A program made the translations under genes and the position numbers. Of a stretch of DNA of 53,500 nt, positions 1 to 47,559 are shown piece after piece. Source of the DNA: Symbiodinium natans. Taxonomy: Eukaryota > Sar > Dinophyceae > Suessiales > Symbiodiniaceae. The DNA lies in NCBI GenBank assembly GCA_905221605.1, contig CAJNDS010002757.1, forward strand, positions 64,001 through 117,500, in the 5' to 3' direction. Numbering within the stretch: the first letter of the stretch is position 1; each line of letters opens with the position of its first letter. Under the pieces are notes generated by a model. The model had not been told where the DNA came from and did no database searches. It was given only the letters and a program-made list of their open reading frames with translations.

Positions 1-811
1 AAACAATGCTACAATGAGAAGGGTGCCCGCTTCATACTTTTGGTCCAGAACCCAAAAAGAGCAAACGAGTGCCACTGGGCAAAAACCCCAAGTCCAACAG
101 CCCCCCAAAAGCCTAAAAGCAAATCCCAAAGCACCAAAAATCCCCAAAACTCCCAAAACCCTACAGGAAATCCTAACACCCCGCCCCCCCCCCCCCCCCC
201 CAAAAAAAAAAAAAAAGATTAAACAAAAAACAAAAAAAAAACGCCAAAACCCTTGGACAAAAAACCTAGTTGGCGTCTTGCCACTTGCGACGCCCCACCT
301 GCTAGGCTCCGCCCTGCCCTCGGAGGAGGCAGAGGGGGTAGGCCCTGGCTGTCACCTTCTGCAAGGTTTTTGGATTTAAGTGGGCTTCAGGTTTTGAGGG
401 TTTAAGGTCTCGGGCACAGCGTTTAGACAGTTTCGGCAAGGTGAAAGCATCAAAGCCGTCTAGCAGTCTAGCGCTTGTTCTTTGCTTTTGCTGATGATCT
501 TCTTTTGGTGTTGCGTGCGCTCTACATTATGGTGCTTGATGTGTCTTGTGTGTGCGCGTGCTGTTGCTGTGTGGTGCGCATGTGGTTTGAGTGCTTGTGG
601 TGTCGTTTCAACTTCCTAAACACAAAACCTTAAACCCTGTGGCAAGCCCTGAGCTTTGAACGCTTCTTCGGTTGTGGTTCGCCGTCTTGCCGGGTCGGTG
701 GGCTCGCTTGGACGGAGTCGGGACTTCATGCTTCACTGCGTGATATCCTTCGTTGTTCGTGCTGGCTCACGGTAAACAGTGCTAACTTAGAACCCCTCTA
801 AGCTGTAAACC

Positions 812-911
812 TTGGGATGTTCCCGGTTATGCTAACAGTCCCTAATAGGGAGTATCACCGGGGGTTCACCGGGGGTACAGTCCCTATTGAGAACTCTTAG
901 TAGTCATCCCA
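812..911. mobile_element. Short inverted-repeat element (MITE-like), copy 1
   Basis: Begins TTGGGATGTTCCCGGTTATG, then CTAACAGTCCCTAATAGGGA, and ends CATCCCAG. Inner arms AGTCCCTAATAGGGA/ACAGTCCCTATTGAG pair. It sits immediately left of the 916-994 telomeric array. Confidence 0.55.
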
Positions 912-915
912 GCTT

Positions 916-994
916 AAAACCCTAAACCCTAAACCCTAAACCCTAAACCCTAAACCCTAAACCCTAAACCCTAAACCCTAAACCCTAAACCCTA
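916..994 (+). repeat. Interstitial telomeric array (CCCTAAA)n
   Basis: Eleven near-perfect heptamers. Left of it, from about 1 to 812, I see only low-complexity and poly-C sequence (183-202) and no supportable gene. Confidence 0.95.
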
Positions 995-2368
995 GCAACA
1001 GGAAGACTTCTGCTCGCGCCTGGCCGTCGGCTCGGGATCCTTGAGCTGTCCTCCTGAGCCAAGTACGGGGAGTGCTCCCCGCGGAATGTAGGGGCCTTAA
1101 TAATTATAGTAGGGTTTGGGTTTTGGGGTTTGGGGTTTGGGGTTTACGTTCACCTGAGCGGAGATTCTATGACTGGAGCAGATGGTTTGGGTTTCGGATA
1201 TTCTTGGACTTTCTTATCTTAGGATGTTTAGGGTAAAAGCCGCAAGAAGACTTCAAGCTCGGAGATGCTGCGCTTGCCTAACATCGCTAGCTCTGCCCCT
1301 CAGACCCTAAGCCACAAATCCTCCCTAAACCCAAAACCGTCCATTACATCCCTCAGCCGCCCTCTTCCGTATATATATATATATATATATTTATATATGT
1401 ATATATATATATATATGTATATATGTATATATGTATATCACACACATTTACTTTCTCAACCACAAGTACCCGAAATTACATGAGCGGAGACCCCTATATC
1501 CTGTAACTACCGCATGTTTGTATACTTCCCTCTGCAGCCGCCCAGCCTGTAAAGCGTCCTCCTCCGCTAGCTGGCCCATCTCCTCTGAGGCCACCTCGCA
1601 CGGGCTTGGGGTTGGGGGTTGGGGGTTTGGGGTTTGGGGTTGGGGGTTGGGGGTTCAGGGTTTAGGGTTTAGGGCTAGGGCGTAGAGTTCATGCTCCGTT
1701 TTAGGGTATTCCTGAAGCCGCCCAAGCATTATTCATTAGGGGGTGGACAACCCAAAAACCCTAAAACCCCATAAAACCCTATAAAACCTTATAAAACCCT
1801 ATAAAACCCTTTGGATGGTTGAGCCCTGCAACCCCTAAAAGCTACAACGCTGTGATGTTTTGGGGTTTGGGAGGCCTCTCAGCCTCCCTGTCAGAGCGGC
1901 CAACTCGGCAGTCCCTGCCTCTTTCGGGGCTTTTCTGTTGCCACAACCGCCTAGCTGATTGCAGGGACACCCTTTCCGGCTTTCTGGTGGTATAGGGTTT
2001 AGGGTTTAGGGTTGAATTCGCTGTCTGCTCGGTTGTTGGGCTGCGCTTCTCGAGGAGGGAGGCCCCTGCTCTTCAGTTCCGATCTCTTGAGTTGGGGGAG
2101 GTGTAGGCCTCTGAGGGTGGGGCGCCTCATAGGCGATGATGCAATTGTTCTAAAGGCGCGCCACCCGAAAGTATGAGGCAAAATCTGCATACTCTGCCAG
2201 AACCTTCAACCCAAAACCCCCTATATGGATTCATTCCTTCGACCAAAACGACACCCTGCATGAGAGTCTAGCTTCATCTTCCTAAGTCTATCTACCCGCT
2301 GAGAGCTCCGCGTATCGCGGTTTCGGCAGGCACCCGCTCCTCAGGCATGGAATCAGGACAAACGGTTA

Positions 2369-2636
2369 CCCTAAACCCTAAACCCTAAACCCTAAACCCT
2401 AAACCCCCTAAACCCTAAACCCTAAACCCCCTACACCTACACCCAACACATGGCAGCTTCGTTTCTTGAGTTCAACCTCAGTGCTCAAAGTTCTTGAGGC
2501 TTTAGCCAGACCGCAAACACGAGCATCCTCAGTTAATCTGGGTGAAGATCTGGATTCAAGTACGAGTCTACTACACAGCGGCTTAGAATCGTCTAAACAA
2601 AAGACACCTATTGTACTGGCCAAATGCTCCTACTCC

Positions 2637-2703
<67 letters not shown>

Positions 2704-2887
2704 ACCCTAAACCCTAAACATGGAACCTCCGAGCTCAACGCAAATCAATTGCATTCTTCGGCAGCTTGATGGTTGAGAGCCTGGCAGCAAGTCGCCCTGG
2801 CCTGCCCAAACCCTAAACCCTAAACCCTAAACCCGAAACCCTAAACCCTTATTAAACCCTAAACCCTAACCCTAAACCCTAAACCGT
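2369..2887 (+). repeat. Cluster of telomere-type arrays, including the CCCTCAA variant
   Basis: CCCTAAA at 2369-2437, a run of CCCTCAA variants at 2638-2707, and CCCTAAA again at 2811-2887. The variant block is internally uniform, which suggests local amplification of a mutated unit. Open frames on both strands at 2450-2630 are undecided. Confidence 0.85.
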
Positions 2888-3610
2888 ATTGAGTCGAGGC
2901 CCTTTGCGTTACGTCAGGCTTAGTGCAGTCACGCAGGAGTGGACCCCAACATCTTGGACAACAGGTTTGTTTCACGAACGGCTTCCATAATGGAAATAAT
3001 GTTCGGTTGTCTAGAGCCTGATATCCTGCTTTGGGTCCGGGTGCCAATAACCAAAGGAGTCTGAATCGTAAAGCAACCATTTAAAATGGTGTTCTTAAAT
3101 CTTGTTGCGAGCTCTGGGGTTCCGTCCTGACAAGATCCGGACAAATCCTGATCTGCAGAGCCAACCAAAAGCAACGGACGGACCCCTTAGAGTCGATTCG
3201 TTGTTTAAGACTTCTGAAGAAGAGCCCCCTCCACCTCCCGAGATTGATCATTGCGACCCCGGCCCGGCAGTTTTATTCAGACACAGCGCCAGTGGGGGGG
3301 AGGTTTTCGCAGAAAGACCAGGTCTTGGATGGATCGCGCATATCCACAGCACTTGTCACAGACGTGGCAGCCAAAGTTACAGGTGTGAGACAAGACCTGC
3401 TGCATTGATGCTGCAGGCAGCTGCAATCTGGGCAACCGTGTTCCAAACTGCTTGGGTGTTGCGCACGTGCGAAGACTAAAGCAGCAATTCTTCTGTGAGC
3501 TCGAAAGCAAGCATTCAGGACATATACCCACCGGGACCTTGGGACCAGTCACACAATCAATGCAACTACCCAACTTGAGCAGTGATCCTCCCAATATAAC
3601 CCAAACTTTC

Positions 3611-3667
3611 CCTAAACCCTAAACCCTAAACCCTAAACCCTAAACCCTAAACCCTAAACCCTAAATC
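3611..3667 (+). repeat. Interstitial telomeric array (CCCTAAA)n
   Basis: Eight heptamers, downstream (3-prime) of the kinase-domain exons. Confidence 0.93.
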
Positions 3668-3911
3668 CTCAAACAGGCAGGGAGGACAAGTCTCCCGCAG
3701 GTCTTGCGTCCTTGCAGAGCTACAATCAGCTGACATTAGGCGGCTACGCAGCCAGGTATAGCCAGGTTCACCACAGATCATACGCATGGTATTCGACGGC
3801 ATGCTGGTATCAACAAAAAACAAGATGGGCTTTTACATCTGCAAGCAACGGGTCAAGAACATAGTTGTGGGTGGTACCCACAAGGAAGAACCATCGAGCT
3901 CGGGTGGAACT

Positions 3912-3914
<3 letters not shown>

Positions 3915-3950
<36 letters not shown>
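3915..3950. repeat. (CT)n microsatellite
   Basis: About 17 CT dinucleotides just after the last kinase-domain exon. A second (CT)n lies at 43797-43830. Confidence 0.93.
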
Positions 3951-3951
<1 letters not shown>

Positions 3952-3989
3952 CCTCTCTTCCAAAAGGATCATGGTCGTCCTCGCGTAGC

Positions 3990-39259
<35,270 letters not shown>

Positions 39260-41160
39260 CTGTTGAAAGGAGTGAGGCTGGCTGAGGTTTAGTTCGGGCC
39301 GGGCCCCCAATTGAGCCCTCGAATTGTGGGTTTTAAGAGACCCAGCAGACCAGCCTCTTGCCGAGGCTTTGGCTTTGGGTCTTCTGGGTGGCTGTTGTGT
39401 CGTGCATCTCACGGATTGCAACAGGAAAGTCCTGCACCCTGAACACACCGAAGCATCCTGAAACATAGGTTTTTTCGGGCGTGTAGGGCTTAGGGGTACA
39501 TAAGTTTGTGGGGGTGTCAAGGCCAAAAAAGAACTCGCACGCGCAACCCGAACCCCAAGAATCATCTGCGCTCACAAGGCACCCCCCCCTTGCCTCCTAC
39601 TCCATAAACCAAGCATGAAGCACTGCCCAACCCGAACCAAAGCAAATCCTGCAAAACATGCAAGCGACAAAGGGAAATCAAATACCTGCCAGCTGGAACC
39701 AGGTCATGGTCTATGAACCTCTGGCTTTGAGGTTGAGGTGTTCTTTTTGCATGGGCACTTGCTGCAACGCAGCAAAATCATCCATACTCCCTATACCATC
39801 GCGCCTTCTTCATGAAAAGGTGCGCTCGCTGAAGTTCCAACACGAAGTTCCCAATTTGAGAAGCTCGTGCCCAAGCCCTTGACCATACTGCCTGCGCTCC
39901 GCTTGCTTCCAAGAAGCTGCTTGAAGTCTGCCAGACCAGCCGAGCCGCCCGAATATCCCAGCCTTGCCAACTACTGCGAAGACTAAGACAACGATAGAGG
40001 CACCATGCACAAAAACCTAAACCCTAACTCTGAAACGCTCAGCAGTGGGTTGATGTGGGCAGGGCAATATATTTTTCGGGCCGAAGGTCGCGGACCTGGA
40101 AATTCTTGGGTGAGGGCGCCTAGGGCCTAGGGTTTGGACATCGGTGATGGAGAGTGGCACATGAAACCCTGGATGCCCCAACCCCAAAAGTCCTAAACCA
40201 AGAAGCTTTCGTTGCACTACCTGACACTCTCACCCGAAACCCGAAAGCCCCCGACCTTGCCTCCCTAAAGCTTATAAACCCTCTTCTTGCTTCTTGCTTG
40301 AGGCCAAAGGCCCCCCCCCCCCCCCACCCCCCCACATGCAGTTAAGGGCGATCGGAGCGTATCATGCTGGGCGATCCCCCCTCCCAGAAGGAAGCGGCAA
40401 AAAGCGGCGGCAGCACAGGTTTATGAGCTCTCAGTTCAGGTGTTGGAGGTTGACCAAGGGTTAGGTTACCCTATGAACCCTCATCCCTACACCTCCTGGT
40501 CCGAGCAGCATGATTCTGAAAGTTTTGAGTTACGTCGGTGGTGTCTGCGTCTTCTCACATTTTGGGGTTCACCTGTGTGTCCGTGCTCGAGATTAAGGCC
40601 TATAAGGGTTAGCACAAGGGTCTAGGGCAAATTCTCTAAAACTATGGCTATTTCTTGGCACCCCGACGCAGCAGGGACCATCTTCGAACGGGTTCTAGAG
40701 AAGGGACCCTTATTTAGGGAGCCTGCCATCTTTAGGACTCGAATTCAAGATAACCAGGACCTTAACGAAAGCCTCTGTTGCTGCGCCATTTGTAAGACTG
40801 ACATTTAGATCTCCTACGTCTGGCCTGGGCAAGCAAGCCTACGCAACATGCCCTAAATTTGTCAGAGTTTCCACTCCGAAACAACCTCATTTAGGATGCG
40901 GTCTTCCCTTCCACAGTAGGGCTCAGGTTTGGGGGGTCGAAAACCCCGACTCGAGGCTAAAAAACCCGCTACAAGTGAGCATCACTTTCAGCAAGCCGGA
41001 GACATGTTTCCGTTGCCAGCACGCAGAGAGAGACTTCGGCGCTCGGTAAAGGGGGTTAGGGTTTAGGGTTTAGGGTACATCCCCCCAACGTTTTTAGCGG
41101 CTTAGGGTCTCGGCCTTCGATATGAGGCCAGCATCATGTTGGCACAACCGGCGTTTTTTA
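39260..41160. other. Stretch with no supported gene upstream of the first kinase exon
   Basis: Must contain or precede the kinase 5-prime end, but no convincing start exon was found. Minus-strand SWKQAERRQYGQGLGHELLK (about 39.8-39.9 kb) looks weakly coding. Confidence 0.4.
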
Positions 41161-41440
41161 TCATGGCTGGCCACCCTTGGCTCGCTGCCACGGGTGGCCA
41201 GGCAAAACATCATTCTTCGAATTTGGGTTCAAGGGCCTAGTAGGCGCCTGCCTGCTGGCACTGGGGTCCCCAAACCTCGCAAATGCTGGGGTATCCACCA
41301 GCCGGGCGAATTCCTTGGGAATTGCCGCAGCATCTCATGCCTTGCCATAGGCCGCATCCACCTCGAACTGCTCCTGGCACTTCTCGTTCTGCCGGACGAT
41401 TTCCTTGTCCTCATGGAAGTGTGGCATGGGATGTTTAGGG
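41161..41440 (-). pseudogene. Coding stretch with one in-frame TGA (or a 27-nt intron)
   Basis: One frame reads HEDKEIVRQNEKCQEQFEVD, AAYGKA, stop TGA, DAAAIPKEFARLVDTPAFAR, FGDPSASRQ and so on to a final TGA at 41161. Composition on both sides of the internal TGA is protein-like and in the same frame. It may be a decayed exon, a readthrough/Sec codon, or a 27-nt GC-AG intron (AAG|GCATGAG ... CCAAG|GAATTC), which would be unusually short. Family not recognised. Confidence 0.4.
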
Positions 41441-43582
41441 CTTCCCTAGACCCTATGAACCCTAAAACCAATATTATTGCCCATATTGCTTCCCTAAACC
41501 CTAAACCCTAAACCCCAAACCCTAAACCCTAAACCGTAAACCCTAAACCATCCTAAGCCCTTTGAAGGGTCGACTGATGCCAGGCAGCCATCTGGAGCAA
41601 GTAGTCGGAGATCCGGTTCCCAAGAGAAGCGAGCTCCAACATCTCCTAACGCAACCCACCAGTTGAAGTTCAGGGCTTGGGATGGTTTAGGGTTGAGGCT
41701 TTGGGGTTCAGGGCTTAGGATGGTTTAGGGTTGAGGGTTTAGGGTTTAAGGCTTAAGATGGTTGAGGGTTTAGGGTTTAGGGTCTAAGGCTTAGGATGGT
41801 TGAGGGTTTAGGGTTGAGGGTTTAGGGCTTAGGATGGTTCAGGCTTCCTCCCCCTTCCTCTGCCCAGCCTGGACCACGGCCTGATTGCCAATGGGAACTT
41901 CACCTGCACAGGCGGTGCTCTGAACAAGAGGGAGGTGCCACGGATCTTCCCCCTGCCGGTTGCTGGAGAAGAAGTTCGGGCTTGTGAGCGGAGCTCGCGC
42001 TCACTAGTCCCTCCAGACTCGTCATTCGAACCACAAGGCCACCCTGGCTAGCACAATGTATGTCCCCAAACAGTAGGATTCTCTTCTAGTAAGGACCCCA
42101 ATAAGGTACCCCTAACTTCGGAAACCCCCCCCCCCGTGTCTCGCGGCCTTCCAGAATTCTTCGCAACTTCTCGCTTGCGGGGATCTGGGCCATGACCAGG
42201 AAGAACGCCTGCAGCTGTATCTCGTCATGGCTGCTTTGAGGGATTTTACATAGTCAGTCACCTGTTTCTTTTGGGGCGAAGCATGGCATGCAGCTTAGTG
42301 TTGATGGCTATTGAGCGACAAATGCAGAAGTTGCAGACCATGCTGCTACTGGCCTGGAACAACTAATCAACGTCGTCATGATCATCCAAGGCTGCCAAAT
42401 GCAACCAATGAGACTTCACTCTCAAGCTCCGGATTTAACCTCTCTAAGCTACTATTTGCTGAAGAACCCCAAAAGAAGGAACAAAAACATGATCCCTATG
42501 TTACCCTTAAAAAGGGCAAATCTGTTTTTGTTTTTAAATTTCGGGGTTCTTAAGCAATTGGTAGTAAGTAGTTTCCCCCCCCCCCCCCACCAGTTTTTCA
42601 TGCCCATCTGCAACTCGGCCTGACGCTGCAGGAAGCCGTGATGCTCCTGAAGCGTCCTGGGGCCACGCTAGGAGTGTCGAGGGCTCGGAGATTTGGTTCT
42701 TGGTCGGGTTTAGGGTTTAGGGTTCAGGGTTTAGGGTTTAGGGTTTATGTAGGGAAGGAAGCTCTTGGTTTGGGAGCCTTGCCTTGCTTTGGCATTGCCG
42801 GTTCTGCGGCTGCTCCTAGTGCTATCTGGCGTTGTTGCTGCAGTTTGCTTCATGGGTATGCTTGCAAGTCTCACTATGTATAACTACGGCCACAACGATC
42901 GTGGTCACTGTTCTTGTCTCCTTACTATGACTCTGACATATACCCTGGCGTAAACCCGGAATACATCGCATTGGTACTCTTCTGCTTCTGTCCTTATTGC
43001 ACCTCCCTCCCTGCCTCGAGTAGGCCACAGGCACCGAGTCTGCCGTCTCGTAGCCATCGGCCACCAGCCCAAACCTGGCGGCATCAGTTGCGAGAGACAG
43101 GGTTGATCTCCAGTTGCAAGAGTAGCCACTAAACCCTAAACCCTAAACCCTAAAACCTAAACCCTAAACCCTAAACCCTAAACCACAAGAGGGACCATTA
43201 TTTAGAGCACGGACCACACCCCCAAGCCGTTCCGGACGTGGCCGAGCTGCAACTCTGCGAAGAAGCGCAAGTTCCTGAACGCGTAGCCAAGCTTGGGCTT
43301 CGGGTTGCTAGGCTGCCAAGTTGTTGTCTTGCTATCTCATTAGACTATTCTGTTACTATGATATTGTTACTGTTATCATGTTATGTTTTGTTAAACGTTA
43401 TTGTGGTATGACAGTATTCAGTAACCTCAGACGAGGTGCCCTTTTTCCTTCGGTGGGTTTGCACAGAGACCCAAGCCCTAAAACTGCGAATAAAGGCACC
43501 TTAATTGACCTAAGGTCTGGAAAAGCAGCTCTAAAACATTGGGTACAAATGAACTGAACTTGACCCGTGCAACACAATTCCG

Positions 43583-43780
43583 CTAGACTACTCCTACATT
43601 TGAGTCTGGAGTAGAACATACGTCATCTGCGCTGCGTTCACGATGTTTGTCTTGAGGCTTTATGAGGTGACCTGATCTCATGGTTATCTCAACTGTACCA
43701 TTCAAGTCAGAAATGATACTGACTTTGCCGTCGTTTGAAGCTTCGAAGGTATCGAGACTTTTCAGCCAAGTGGCTCTTTT
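43583..43780 (-). CDS. Candidate coding fragment
   Basis: The frame reads WLKSLDTFEASNDGKVSI then ISDLNGTVEITMRSGHLIK and ends VGVV stop. Composition is protein-like and AT-richer than the other exons. The upstream end merges into a (CT)n tract. No family recognised. Confidence 0.25.
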   Translation of the reverse strand, partial: KRATWLKSLDTFEASNDGKVSIISDLNGTVEITMRSGHLIKPQDKHRERSADDVCSTPDSNVGVV

Positions 43781-44416
43781 TCTCTCCAACTTCTTCCTCT
43801 CTCTCGCTCTCTCTCTCTCTCTGCCTCTCTCTTCTCCGTCGGTACCCTTCGGGAGCCCTTCTCCCCAAATCCCAAACCCAAAACCCAGGGCTTGGGGTTT
43901 AAGGTCAACCACTCACATGTCGGGAGCCCTAATCCCCAAATCCCTGGCCCATCAACCTCAACCACTCAAATGGCCTTTTCTTTGGGGGCGATTCGGCCCG
44001 GCCTGGCTACCCAGAGATTTGCCATGGCTGCAGACTCGTCTGCATACTCCTGGGACCGGTCCAATCCTAGGGCTTCGTAGGTCGAACGTCGTACTTCGTA
44101 TCTCAACCCCCTGAACCCCAAAAAGGGTTTAGGGTTTAGGGTTTAGGGTTTAGGGTTTAGGGTTTATTTGCCATTCACCTTCCAGGCTCTAGCGCCTAGA
44201 AAGACGCGGCTTTGATCAGGCTTCATATCAACGGACTAATTACTGTGGCAATGCACTGGGTTAGAAAGGCTTTTTTGGGCAGCGTAACAATACACCTATA
44301 CAAGGGTTGTGGGATTTAAAGACTCCGAGTGCTCTGCTTTGGATCTTTGAGAGAGGATACCCACTGGTTTCAAATCTTTTCACGCCCTGAAAGCTCTCAG
44401 CTGACTGTGGAGGGAG

Positions 44417-44684
44417 GGTTTAGGGGGGTTTAGGGGGTTTAGGGGGGTTTAGGGGGGTTTAGGGGGGTTTCGGGGGGTTTAGGGGGGGTTTAGAGGGTTG
44501 GGGTAAACCCTAAACACTTGGATGCTCCGCCTTATACTAGCAGTCCTGAAGAGGGAATATGTAAACTACCCCCCCTATTATCCCAACCTACATCCTAAAC
44601 CAGGAGAGGTAGACGAACCGCTAAGCAGGCTAGTCCCTAAACCCTAAACCCTAAACCCTAAACCCTAAACCCTAAACCCTAAAG
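44417..44684 (+). repeat. TTTAGGGGGG variant array and CCCTAAA array
   Basis: TTTAGGGGGG units of 9-11 nt at 44417-44499, then the decayed inverted-repeat element, then CCCTAAA at 44635-44684. A further array lies at 44785-44851. Confidence 0.85.
44516..44600. mobile_element. Short inverted-repeat element, copy 4 (decayed)
   Basis: Left end TTGGATGCTCCGCCTTATAC then TAGCAGTCCTGAAGAGGGAA matches the family; the right end is eroded. It sits between a TTTAGGGGGG array and a CCCTAAA array. Confidence 0.45.
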
Positions 44685-45317
44685 AATCTGGGAGTGGAAG
44701 CCTGACCCGCAAACCTGTCGCCTCTGCAGGTGCAGAACTCGGTCCGCGCACCATGTGGAGTAGCAGGTCCAGGTTCTGTACCCTAAACCAGGCTAAACCC
44801 TAAACCCTAAACCCTAAACCCTAAACCCTAAACCCTAAACCCTAAACCCTAACAACCAACGGGCTCATGCTTTTTAAATTTGGGGGGGGGGGGGGGCTGG
44901 CAGGCTTGGAAGGTGTTTTTTTCGTCGTACTTGGCGAACGTGGCCTTCTAAGGCCAGCGTTTCCAATCCCGGCACGCCTTGTAGCCAGTTTCGGCATGCA
45001 CGGGAATCTCGGCAAGAAGCCAGTCGCGGTAACTCGCCTTGAAGGGGGAGAGCCCAAGTCTGAAAACTGGGGGATAAAGACCCAAAAGTACCAATGACTC
45101 TACACGCATGGTAGCGAATGGAGATCAATGGAGCAATGGAGCCACTTCTTCAGAGTTTCCCAGAGAAACCTCCAAACACGAATTTGCCTTGGGACTCCGT
45201 CGCTTCTCACTCAATGACCTCATATCCCAACCTTCTCTGACTGCCAAAACGAACATCCTCAGCAAACCCGCCCCTCGATCTCCAACGCGGTATACCTAAA
45301 CCCCGGAACCGTATACC

Positions 45318-45682
45318 CCAAACCCTAAACCCTAAACCCTAAACACTAAACCCTATAAACCCTAAACCCCCCTTTAAGATTGAAAGCCGACGCCCCATCG
45401 CCTTGCCATACTTGGCCATGGAGCGGCTCAGCTTCTCGAGATCCTGGCTCTTCTCAGAGGCTTTTCAGGGTTTAGGGTTTAGGGTTTAGGGTTTAGGGTA
45501 TAGGGTTTAGGGTTTAGGGTAGGGGCTTCCTCGTAAACAAGTTGAGGGGAGGCCTCAGGGTTTCTCTGCTTGCTGCTTCCAGGCCCCCTAAGCCCCGCAA
45601 CCCTTATAAACCCTAAACCTAAACCCTAAACCCTAAACCCTAAACCCTAAACCCTAAACCCTAAACCCTAAACTCTAAACCA
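45318..45682 (+). repeat. Opposed telomeric arrays
   Basis: CCCTAAA at 45318-45370, TTTAGGG at 45468-45522 and CCCTAAA at 45613-45682 alternate orientation in 365 nt. Confidence 0.88.
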
Positions 45683-46411
45683 AGCAAAGGTCCGTGGTGA
45701 GGAGGTCGTTCACATGCCACCCCACAAGCTCCAGGATCAAAGCCAAACTCTGCCTTGGGAGGGTTTAGGGTTTAGGGTTTCTCCATCTAGAGGTTAGGGC
45801 TTATCGCTTGTTGCTCTTTGGGGTTTATAGGGTATGTGGGATTTGTGAGGTTTCTGGGGTTTATTGGGTTTATGATGGTTTAGGGGTTCAGGCCTGGCAA
45901 ACGAAAAACGATGCTCGGAGGAGTTGAACGCACTGAGCCCTCCTCAAGCTAATGAAAAAAGCATTTCGGGAGCCCCGCAGAACGCCGCGCCTATGGCCGC
46001 GCCTAGGCCAGAGCACGATTTTCGTCCAAAACGCGAGGGCATGCGAGCGCGCAGGCCGTGTGGGATCAGCAGTCTGAATTCCCTTGCGCTGGACGTTGGA
46101 ACTGCATAGCGTTGGCACACAGATTCGGGGAACTAAACTTAAATCCTTTATATTCCCATCCACACACCCTCCAGGCTAGAAATCCAAGCAAATTAGGTTT
46201 AGGCTCGCCTTGTGTGTCCCCCAAAGCTCAGAAGCATTGCAAAGAGCATCTTCAACGAATGGCCAAGCGGCAAGCCCTCAAGGAAATCTGCGCTGTGTAG
46301 GTCACTGACTTGTTGATCTTGGTCGAGCACTGAGGCTTTCGTGAGCTGTGCGATGACCTGAGGACAGTCTAACACAGCTTTGAGGGTTTAGGCCCTAATC
46401 CTGAACTCCAA

Positions 46412-46714
46412 TCCCTAAACCCTAAACCCTAAACCCTAAACCCTAAACCCTAAAACCTAAACCCTAAACCCTAAACCCTAAACCCTAAACCCTGAGGTGC
46501 TGGCCGGTCTCAGAACTCCAACAGAACGGAGGCCCAAGATCTCCCGCGCGGCCGGCCGGGCAGTCTGGATGTCCTTGGGCCCGCGGATGAGGGTTCTGGC
46601 TGCAGTGCCCCCTAAAGTACTGTTCTGGCTGCAGTGCCCCCTAAAGTACTATGGGTAGTTTAGGGTTTAGGGTTTAGGGTTTAGGGTTTAGGGTTTAGGG
46701 TTTAGAGTTTAGAA
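46412..46714 (+). repeat. Telomeric arrays flanking a 29-bp tandem duplication
   Basis: CCCTAAA at 46412-46492 and TTTAGGG at 46659-46714. Between them a 29-bp block containing TGCAGTGCCCCCTAAAGTAC is present twice in tandem at about 46592-46650. Confidence 0.85.
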
Positions 46715-46885
46715 CCCCCAAAGAAACAAAAAGGCTCTTCCCTGTAAGGGTAATAAGGGGATTATTCGTTCTGTACTTTCGTTGGGGGGTTCTTAAGCAA
46801 ATAGAAGCAAACCCCGTAAACCAAACTCCCTGCATTCCTTGCCTTTTGGACCAACCCCAAAACTCCCCCGACCTGAACTGCAAGC

Positions 46886-47551
46886 CCAGTTTCCCAGTGG
46901 CCGAACTTGTCTGGAAGCCCATCGAAAGACCACATGTGGATGCCCTGAAAGTCTTGTCGCGCACACAGGACGAAGCCCTGGTTTCCTCGGGAGCGTAGGC
47001 AGTTGCCACTGACGATCCACTGCCTCGTCAATTGGGAAGCACTCAGCCCTAAGCTCACAAATTACCTCAGAAACAGAAGCACTTGCAAAACCTAAACCCT
47101 GAACCGTATAGCCCTAAACCCTAAACCCTAAACCGTATAGCCCTCAAAACCTACGCCTTGCAAGCTCGGACACAAAGCAAAATCACAGCAACCCACGCAC
47201 AAACTAGACCCACGCTCGTGTCTACTCCACAAGGGGCCGGGCGGGATGCTGCGGGTTGAGTCTTTGGAGCCTTTTGTGCTGTGCTTCGGTCCATTCAAGA
47301 AGTGTGTTTTTTCTTCAGACGAAGCACTCAGCAAGGAACCTAGTGATACTTGACCGACAAGAACAGGAAGTCTAGGGGTTTGGGGATTCAGGCATACACG
47401 TCGAAAAGAGGGACCCGAATTCTGCAGCCCAGTTGCGAGCAAGCAGGTAGGGCTGACTCATGCTCCCACAGGTGCACCCACCCTCCATTTTGGCAGCCGT
47501 CTTCCACAATGCACAAGGCGTAGCTGGGGTTCGCCCACGGACGCACAAACC
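46886..47551 (-). CDS. Candidate beta-trefoil (ricin-type-fold) lectin-like protein, partial
   Basis: Two exons are seen, about 47551-47424 and 47023-46886. The first reads FVRPWANPSYALCIVEDG then CQNGGWVHLWEHESALP. The second reads QWIVSGNCLRSRGNQGFVLC then ARQDFQGIHMWSFD and GLPDKFGHW. The repeated C-x(n)-NG..V.LW and QxW-like spacing fit sugar-binding beta-trefoil repeats. Only two of the usual three lobes are visible, no secretion signal was found and exon ends are approximate. It is a candidate carbohydrate-binding protein; no toxin chain is seen. It is either a gene upstream of the kinase or one inside its unseen first intron. Confidence 0.42.
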
Positions 47552-47559
47552 CTCCAGAG

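Larger units (their letters stand above)
41450..46850. other. Repeat-rich stretch with few coding signs
   Basis: Telomeric arrays dominate. Weak minus-strand coding signs: YRDWLLAEIPVHAETGYKAC near 45.0 kb and the fragment at 43583-43780. Confidence 0.4.

Noticed and set aside
916-994. A chromosome end
   Set aside because: The arrays are short, internal and in both orientations throughout the window.
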